From positions 1 to 23,119 of the forward strand of contig JAUVLC010000032.1 in the NCBI GenBank assembly GCA_030595925.1: a stretch of 23,119 bases of DNA. The letters are read 5' to 3'. A program made the translations under genes and the position numbers. Shown piece after piece: positions 18,178 to 23,119 of this stretch (within the stretch, counting starts at the first letter, position 1; the number at the start of each line of letters is the position of its first letter). Under the pieces are notes generated by a model. The model searched no databases and was not told where the DNA came from. It worked only from the letters and a program-made list of their open reading frames with translations. Source of the stretch: Clostridia bacterium (lineage in GTDB: Bacteria; CBDUZB01; JAGLHV01).

Positions 18178-18310
18178 TGTCATTCCGCTCCACCTCACGC
18201 GATTGTCCACCTCTGGAGGAAAATTGCGTTATCGTCGGAAATTTTCCGCAGGCTAAAGCCTGCGACTACCAAAAATGGAATTATCACACAGTTCGTCCAC
18301 AAGAATGACA
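18178..18310. repeat. 133-bp element bounded by TGTCATTC inverted repeats
   Basis: TGTCATTCC (18178-18186) and AGAATGACA (18302-18310) are inverted copies matching at 8 of 9 positions. They are the same ends that bound the inner element in the pyrR leader (14905-15065). The interior shows no coding sign and carries the CAGGCTAAAGCCTG palindrome described separately. It is the main content of the gene-free stretch 18046-18430, which also has a short tandem CGTTCATT near 18362-18378. Confidence 0.6.
18247..18270. repeat. Third copy of the CAGGCTAAAGCCTG palindromic repeat, nested inside another element
   Basis: CGCAGGCTAAAGCCTGCG followed by ACTACC repeats the arm of the 17393-17550 element with one or two changes. 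Only one arm is present here, and it lies inside the TGTCATTC-bounded element, which suggests insertion of one repeat family into another. Confidence 0.75.
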
Positions 18311-18430
18311 ACAACAGTGTTTAAGTATACTTTAATGTAATTTTGCATTTTCATCTTCTTTCGTTCATTCGTTCATTCTTTGACATTAGCCAATTTTTTT
18401 TTTAAGATTAATCCAAATTTTTTACAATAG

Positions 18431-19225
18431 TCACATACAATCAAACAATGTTTTCTGTTCCCCTAAACTAAATTCTTCATCCTGCTCTATTTCAGAAATT
18501 CTCCCGTTCAATCTTTTTAATATAATACTATGATACTCTTTTGATTTTTCCATTGTTATAAAATTTCGTTTTAATTTTTGGGCAACTGTAGCCGTTGTAC
18601 CTGTCCCCCCAAACGGATCTAAAACTAAATCCCCTTCGTTAGAACTTGTTTTTATTATTAGTTTTAACAAATTTTCAGGCATTTGACAGGGATGTTTTCC
18701 TATGCGTTCTTTAAAAGTACCACAAACCCTGGAAAAAGACCAAACATCATCGGGAATCTTCCCTATCGGATTCGCCCGTCTATCGTTGTAAACAAGTTGT
18801 CTTGCAGAAGAAATCCTTATGTTTTTATCGTTAAAAGTAAATCCTTCTTTATCTTTAGTAAAATATAAGATGTGAGTATGGGCTCGGTTAAACTTTTTCC
18901 GCTGATTTTGCCCAAAGGTATAGTACCATACAATCCAATTCCTAAAATAAAAACCTGTTTTTTTTAAAATCATATTTATTTCTGATGCAAATTCATCACC
19001 GATAGCAATATATATTGTTCCTTTATCTTTAAGTAATCTATGAGATTCTTTTATCCATTTTTCCGACCAGTTATAATATTCTTCATAAGGCATATTATCA
19101 TTATGAACATCATATTTTATTCCAATATTAAAAGGAGGATCGGCAAACACTAAATCTATAGATTTCGCCGGTAACGTCTTCATCTTTTTTATACAATCAC
19201 CTAAATATACTTTGTTTACTTCCAT
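18431..19225 (-). CDS. Type II DNA methyltransferase (amino-methyltransferase, beta-type motif order)
   Basis: The protein methylates the exocyclic amino group of adenine or cytosine in DNA. The catalytic motif IV (ADPPFNIG, 28-35) comes before the SAM-binding motif I (LDPFGGTGTT, 202-211), the order of the beta class of N6-adenine/N4-cytosine enzymes. KHPCQMPENLL (177-187) is the helix usually preceding motif I. At 264 residues there is no obvious extra domain. Its ribosome site (TTAGGAGAG) lies within the last codons of the restriction gene and its ATG is two bases after that stop, so the two are coupled. The recognition sequence cannot be read from the protein. Its C-terminal tail has a decayed duplicate at 22414-22488. 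Confidence 0.9.
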   Translation of the reverse strand: MEVNKVYLGDCIKKMKTLPAKSIDLVFADPPFNIGIKYDVHNDNMPYEEYYNWSEKWIKESHRLLKDKGTIYIAIGDEFASEINMILKKTGFYFRNWIVWYYTFGQNQRKKFNRAHTHILYFTKDKEGFTFNDKNIRISSARQLVYNDRRANPIGKIPDDVWSFSRVCGTFKERIGKHPCQMPENLLKLIIKTSSNEGDLVLDPFGGTGTTATVAQKLKRNFITMEKSKEYHSIILKRLNGRISEIEQDEEFSLGEQKTLFDCM

Positions 19226-19227
19226 TT

Positions 19228-20064
19228 TTACTCTCCTAATTTAAACAATTGACACGGTTTTATCTTAAATTGCAATTTTAAAGGGTCAGGGGTCCCACCT
19301 TTTCTTTGCATAGTAATTTTACCAATAGAAAGACTTCCCCTGGGAAAAACCCTTACATCCCCAGTAGCAAAAAAATTCATAACGATGTTAATATCTTTAA
19401 ACACCCAGGTAGTAGTCTTATTCTGTTTATTATGTCTGGTAACTAACATCCAATTTGCTGATAAACCACCTCTTCCTTTTAAAATATCACTTACAACAAG
19501 AAGTTTATTATTCTCGAAGAATTTTATAATTCTTTTGTTAATCTTCTCTGAAAATTCATCTAAAAAAACCCTTCTCTTATCTCTCAGTTTTCTTTTTTTT
19601 AAGAGATTTGTCTGCAATTTAGGTTTAATCTCTCCTGTAAAAAGTTTTAATGCTAAAGATACATCCTCATCAAAACCCCACATTTCCTGATATGTATCAA
19701 TCCATCTTTTATCGATTTGGTTATAATCTGCATCAGAATTTGCTTTTTTTAATGACAAATTTTCTATCTTCAAAATATTCCCTATAGAAATTATAATCTT
19801 TATTTGAGCATCGGATTTCTTAAATCGCATCAAATCTTCATAATCTTCTTTAGTTGTTCCAAATTTTTTAATTTCATTTTTTTTAATTCTACTTGGAACA
19901 TGTATTGCTCGAACAGAATCAATTTTCTCTATTCGGTAACCCATAATTTTAAGCCAGATTTGAGCTTCTTTATCTTTCTTCCAATTGTTAAATTTTATAC
20001 AAATCTTTTTTTCATTGGCAAAACCACCTTTAGCAGTGATAGAGCCCAATTTAGATTTATTCAT
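19228..20064 (-). CDS. Putative type II restriction endonuclease
   Basis: Assigned mainly by context: it directly precedes and is coupled to a DNA methyltransferase gene. The 278 residues contain a plausible PD-(D/E)XK-like site, D85 in KKSDAQIKIII and K106 in ENLSLKKA, followed by DYNQIDKRWIDTYQEMWG (about 113-130), a pattern found in several restriction enzyme families. A second candidate is D236 with QRK (253-255) in the C-terminal half. The C-terminal RGSLSIGKITMQRKGG and LKLQFKIKP look conserved. I cannot name the enzyme type or site. It is lysine-rich and basic, as expected of a DNA-binding protein. Confidence 0.7.
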   Translation of the reverse strand: MNKSKLGSITAKGGFANEKKICIKFNNWKKDKEAQIWLKIMGYRIEKIDSVRAIHVPSRIKKNEIKKFGTTKEDYEDLMRFKKSDAQIKIIISIGNILKIENLSLKKANSDADYNQIDKRWIDTYQEMWGFDEDVSLALKLFTGEIKPKLQTNLLKKRKLRDKRRVFLDEFSEKINKRIIKFFENNKLLVVSDILKGRGGLSANWMLVTRHNKQNKTTTWVFKDINIVMNFFATGDVRVFPRGSLSIGKITMQRKGGTPDPLKLQFKIKPCQLFKLGE

Positions 20065-20103
20065 TTTTTTGTCTCTTTAAACAAGATTTCTGATAACAGA
20101 ACC

Positions 20104-20131
20104 CGGTGTAATCCAAATTTGGATTACACCG
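20104..20131. promoter_or_regulatory. 28-bp perfect palindrome upstream of the restriction-modification pair
   Basis: The arms CGGTGTAATCCAAA (20104-20117) and their exact complement (20118-20131) meet with no spacer, 14 of 14. It lies 40 bases before the restriction gene ATG. A TATAAT on the minus strand (20163-20158) about 27 bases further upstream could be a -10 box, though no good -35 goes with it, which would put the palindrome in the operator or early-leader position. No controller (C) gene is seen. It might alternatively be a transcript hairpin after the HEPN gene, but there is no T-run. Confidence 0.55.
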
Positions 20132-20176
20132 TGAAACACCGAAACCAAATACATGCTATTATATAATGTTGTACTG

Positions 20177-21118
20177 CTACCCCTTTGACATTTGATATTC
20201 AATGCAATTTGGGCATATCCCACAATCATCTTCTTCTACGAGATATAAATTGCCACAGGTCATACATTCATTCATACTTGATTCTTTCCATGCCTGTCCA
20301 CAAGCAAAGCAAATATACTGGTCCTGTTTAGATTGACTCCCGCTTGGGCCGATATCAACAAGTGTTTCACGTCCACATTCCGGACAAACATCTGGAAGAT
20401 ATGTTCCTCCATCCCATTCTTCAGCAGCAAATTCTGGCTTGGTTGAATAAGTGCAAAAGAGACAATATGGATTGTCATTGCCTAATATAAAAGTTTCTTG
20501 GTAACAAGTAGGACACTGGACTTTATACAATTCTTTCTCGGCTTTTTTAATATCCGGATCTATTTGCTCTAATCGTCTTTTAACAAAGTTCTGAAATTCA
20601 CTTAATTTGCTCCGTAATTGATTCAACAATTCTCTTTCAATTTTAGAAAAATCATTTGGTAAAAGTTCACCATTGATAAAATCTAATAATATAGAAAGAA
20701 CCTGTGCTGTTGAACCAGTAAGGGCTTCTTTTGAACTAACAATTCCAAAGTGTTCCAACCGATTCCGTTTTTCGCGAAAGTTAAAAAGTAAAGGTTTCTT
20801 ATTATCTAAGGAGACTGATATATTACAAATTCCTTTGAGTCGATCAATACATGTTCCGAAGGACACACTTCTAAAACTTCCTGTCTCGAAATCCCGAATA
20901 TTGGCTTTATTGATATCTTCAAATAATAAAGACCAATGTTCTCTTCTTAGTCTCTCTTTTAAAATAAGCTCCATCCCCGCACACAGATGCAATATAGCAT
21001 ACTTTAAATCGCTTTTCGTCCTAGGTTTTGCTACATACATTAGCGATGATAAAATGAAATCAAATCCATTTTCCAGTAGACCAAACTTTATGTCTTTTTT
21101 AAGTTTTCTATCTTCCAT
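20177..21118 (-). CDS. HEPN-like domain protein with C-terminal zinc ribbons
   Basis: The N-terminal half (about 10-150) is helical, with LKYAILHLCAGMELILKERL (38-57) and the motif R118-N-R-L-E-H123, which fits the RNxxxH signature of HEPN ribonucleases. Residues 155-200 look like a charged coiled linker. The C-terminal part has six CxxC pairs (202/205, 219/222, 245/248, 270/273, 285/288, 302/305), enough for three zinc ribbons. HEPN proteins are common RNases in defence and toxin systems; zinc ribbons often bind nucleic acid or protein. No clear ribosome site precedes the ATG. It lies between the TIR gene and the restriction pair. Domain reading is good, function is inferred. Confidence 0.75.
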   Translation of the reverse strand: MEDRKLKKDIKFGLLENGFDFILSSLMYVAKPRTKSDLKYAILHLCAGMELILKERLRREHWSLLFEDINKANIRDFETGSFRSVSFGTCIDRLKGICNISVSLDNKKPLLFNFREKRNRLEHFGIVSSKEALTGSTAQVLSILLDFINGELLPNDFSKIERELLNQLRSKLSEFQNFVKRRLEQIDPDIKKAEKELYKVQCPTCYQETFILGNDNPYCLFCTYSTKPEFAAEEWDGGTYLPDVCPECGRETLVDIGPSGSQSKQDQYICFACGQAWKESSMNECMTCGNLYLVEEDDCGICPNCIEYQMSKG

Positions 21119-21270
21119 AGCTTACCATTTATTAAGAAACATTAGCAATGCAATTTTCTATAACATTCCAGGCATATACGACATTTCAATCGAAAGGAGC
21201 AATGTTCCGAAAGGCAAGGGCATAAACCCGTAGCATCATATATGCTGTATTATGTGCTGTACCACCCAAA

Positions 21271-22071
21271 CTATTTTTCTAAAAAAAATCTTATACTATT
21301 TTCCCATTCCTTATCAGGTTCAAGGTCATAACGCCTTGCCACTTCTTTAAGATATTTCTTAGATGTCCTTGGGGGTAATTTTAATTTTTCATCGAGCTTC
21401 CTATAGTGAATTAATTTGCCCATAAATATGGAGTTGTCACGATGCGTATAATAGTTAGTATAGTGACAATGCTCCTTATACAAAAACTCCTCATCCAATA
21501 CTTCTTTTAGCTCATCTCTTGAATAGCCCTCATATGGTCCCGTATATATTGTTCCTGTATATAGATCTTTGCTATCTAATTTTAATTCCTTGTACTTAGG
21601 AAGACGTGATTTTATAGCACTTCCTTTAAAACCTTTCATGTTTCCAAAACCAAATTGATCACAAAGGGTTTGAAAAAATAGTTTTATATGTTCAGCTTTG
21701 CCTAACGATAGAGCTTGCAACCGACTAAGTGGTTCAGGAAGTTCAGAAAATTCTATTTCAGGAGCACATAAGGGGTATATTCTACCCTTCCCTTCGATCA
21801 TTTTAGACCAAGAAGCTCCCACTTCAAACCATATCCAAGGTCTATTGATAGAAACAGGGGTTATCAATACAACAACAGCTTTTGCTTTATCTAAATTTTC
21901 TTTGACATTATTTAGCCAATCAGAACCAGGTTTCATAACCCCGGGTACACTTGAAGCAAAGACATATACTCCATTTGCAAACACACGATCAATTTCTGCT
22001 TTCAATATTTCCGCAATAGGTTTATCTGTTGCAGCATGACTGACAAATATTACTGGCTTTTCGATTTTCAT
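21271..22071 (-). CDS. TIR-domain protein with uncharacterised C-terminal region
   Basis: Residues 5-140 (counted from a GTG at 22080) form a TIR domain: IFVSHAATDKPIAEILKAEI (11-30), VFASSVPG and PGSDWLNNVKENLDKAKAVV (51-70), and WIWFEVGASW with E86 as the glutamate that cleaves NAD+ in enzymatic TIR proteins. The C-terminal 120 residues are rich in Tyr, Lys and Asp and are not recognised; they may sense a trigger. I choose ATG 22071 because AAGGTGG lies five bases before it. Prokaryotic TIR enzymes typically deplete NAD+ or make signal nucleotides in antiphage defence. No membrane segment is seen. The HEPN/zinc-ribbon gene follows 152 bases downstream. Confidence 0.85.
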   Translation of the reverse strand: MKIEKPVIFVSHAATDKPIAEILKAEIDRVFANGVYVFASSVPGVMKPGSDWLNNVKENLDKAKAVVVLITPVSINRPWIWFEVGASWSKMIEGKGRIYPLCAPEIEFSELPEPLSRLQALSLGKAEHIKLFFQTLCDQFGFGNMKGFKGSAIKSRLPKYKELKLDSKDLYTGTIYTGPYEGYSRDELKEVLDEEFLYKEHCHYTNYYTHRDNSIFMGKLIHYRKLDEKLKLPPRTSKKYLKEVARRYDLEPDKEWENSIRFFLEK

Positions 22072-22080
22072 ATTTCCCAC

Positions 22081-22536
22081 CTTATAAGCAACACTGCACC
22101 TAACTTAAAATAACCGGAATAGTTCGTTTGTGCTATCAAACCACCATATTTTGCGAAGTACTTCGTTTATGTTCGACTTAGATGAATTCTTAAATTGTTA
22201 TTTTTACTATCAGCAATTTGCCATTCGCAGTCTTTTGTTTTTGTCTTTTAATTTTTTTTAACTTATAACCATAACTCGTAACTTATAACTGTCGTTTCTG
22301 TCTATCGACCATGAACCATCAGCTATGAGCAAAAAGTTACTAATTTCATTACCTCCTTGCTTCCGCAACTCCTCACCATTTAAACTTGCAAGTTGTATCC
22401 TGTATAACAATTATCATACACAATCAAATAATGTTTTCTGCTCTCCTAAGCTAACTTCTTCATCCTGCTCTATTTGTGTAATATTCCCCTTTTATCCACT
22501 GTTTTTATCCACTGTTAGGCGATGGGCAGCACATAA
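22081..22536. other. Gene-free, repeat-scarred spacer between two TIR genes
   Basis: No intact gene is supported in these 456 bases. They hold a 12-base palindrome CGAAGTACTTCG near 22155, a direct repeat AACTTATAAC (22260-22269 and 22280-22289), the methyltransferase-tail fragment at 22414-22488, a 13-base tandem containing TTTTATCCACTG (22490-22514) and a CTGTTAGGCGATG segment at 22512-22524. The mix looks like several insertion and deletion events. Confidence 0.6.
22414..22488 (-). pseudogene. Remnant of the 3' end of a second DNA methyltransferase gene
   Basis: Read on the minus strand this stretch encodes GNITQIEQDEEVSLGEQK and then TLFDCV and a stop, almost the same as the C-terminus of the methyltransferase at 18431 (GRISEIEQDEEFSLGEQK, TLFDCM). 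By hand count about 55 of the last 62 bases agree. An in-frame stop lies just upstream and no other part of the gene is present, so it is a truncated relic of a homologous gene. Confidence 0.85.
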
Positions 22537-23119
22537 TCATAAAATATCATTACGAACAAATTCAGAAGCTAATTTGATAAAAGCCTCATCCATATTATCA
22601 GTTTTAAAAGTACTATATACAATATCTTGTTGCATTGTTGGCATTTTACAGTCTTCTTCACGAAGAACTACCAAATTGTTTTTACCTAATTGAATTAACC
22701 TATCAAACTCAATAGTAACATTATGATTAGGTAAATATATTCCTTTTTCATTTGAAGTATCTTTTGTTGCTAATATAATAAAAAAATCTGATTTTTCTAT
22801 TAAATCAGAAACATGTTTATTAATATTTTTGCCTTCTGATGGTTCATTTATATCATAAGTAGGTAAGAGATTTAAAGCTCTTATAAATTTTTCTAACTGA
22901 GTAAATGCAGGTGTAAATTTTCCATGGCTAATAAATATTTTTTTTAAACTTCTGTCTTTTATATTATCAATTCCAATAGTTTCAATAGCTTTAAAAATAC
23001 CAACACATTTTTCTAATTCAATTCTTAAAAAATCTTTCCATTGATCCCATCTCATGTTTTTATCGCTATTAACAGAGAAAAGATTTTTATATTCTTCAAA
23101 AGTAATTTTATCAACATTT
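22537..23119 (-). CDS. TIR-like predicted nucleotide-binding protein, 5' end beyond the window
   Basis: The frame stays open to the right edge, so the first visible ATG (23055) is probably internal: 21 in-frame codons (NVDKITFEEYKNLF onward) precede it. Counting from that ATG, KKIFISHGKF (about 38-47) opens a Rossmann-like domain that continues with FFIILATKDT (about 90-99) and PNHNVTIEFDRLIQLGKNNL (about 108-127). This resembles the family of predicted nucleotide-binding proteins with a TIR-like domain (as in Cap12-type effectors), where the glutamate after NV is catalytic. The N-terminal part is charged and helical. It may be the effector of a defence system whose partner lies outside the window. 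Confidence 0.75.
   Translation of the reverse strand, partial: NVDKITFEEYKNLFSVNSDKNMRWDQWKDFLRIELEKCVGIFKAIETIGIDNIKDRSLKKIFISHGKFTPAFTQLEKFIRALNLLPTYDINEPSEGKNINKHVSDLIEKSDFFIILATKDTSNEKGIYLPNHNVTIEFDRLIQLGKNNLVVLREEDCKMPTMQQDIVYSTFKTDNMDEAFIKLASEFVRNDIL

Noticed and set aside
17338-18430. CRISPR array
   Set aside because: The repeats are few, inverted, and not evenly spaced; no direct repeat-spacer pattern or cas gene is present.
20272-20478. Minus-strand open frame within the HEPN/zinc-ribbon gene
   Set aside because: It is an alternate frame of the zinc-ribbon part; the CxxC pairs are only in the main frame.
20673-21233. Plus-strand open frame of 186 codons
   Set aside because: Mostly antisense to the HEPN gene, with no recognisable motif or ribosome site of its own.
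22325-22693. Plus-strand open frame of 122 codons
   Set aside because: It runs across the repeat-scarred spacer, antisense to the methyltransferase fragment and into the TIR-like gene; low-complexity product.

Overview
The window is AT-rich bacterial DNA, and every gene I can support lies on the minus strand, so transcription runs from high to low coordinates. A KDO transferase (waaA) and a lysophospholipid acyltransferase-like gene point to a diderm bacterium with lipopolysaccharide. Type 1B dihydroorotate dehydrogenase with PyrK fits an anaerobe. The AT content, the gene order and the palindromic intergenic repeats suggest an uncultured candidate phylum (Omnitrophota-like is a guess). I cannot name the organism.

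Region 1 (1-7404) is an envelope and secretion cluster, in transcription order tgt, yajC, an HD-domain gene, secD, secF, a MetH-activation-domain-like gene, an acyltransferase and waaA (cut by the window edge). A good sigma-70-type promoter lies just upstream of tgt. Region 2 (7405-9592) holds small poorly characterised genes: a hypothetical protein, a membrane/PH-like protein whose N-terminus sits in another frame across an eight-T run, a four-helix membrane protein, and a PilZ protein with two membrane helices.

Region 3 (9779-17337) is nucleotide biosynthesis. purQ and purD are followed by pyrR-pyrB-pyrC-pyrK-pyrD and a second PilZ paralogue starting 4 bases after pyrD. The pyr genes overlap or nearly touch, and most use GTG or TTG starts. 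The pyrR leader is filled by a 237-base nested inverted-repeat structure that ends next to the pyrR ribosome binding site.

Region 4 (17338-23119) is accessory. Repeat-filled spacers surround a small membrane protein gene. Next come a type II restriction-modification pair with a 28-base perfect palindrome upstream, a HEPN plus zinc-ribbon protein, a TIR-domain protein with an intact catalytic glutamate, a decayed second copy of the methyltransferase tail, and a second TIR-like protein running off the right edge. This looks like a defence island. The HEPN/zinc-ribbon and TIR neighbours are the best candidate for an undescribed system, but their functional link is inferred from position only.
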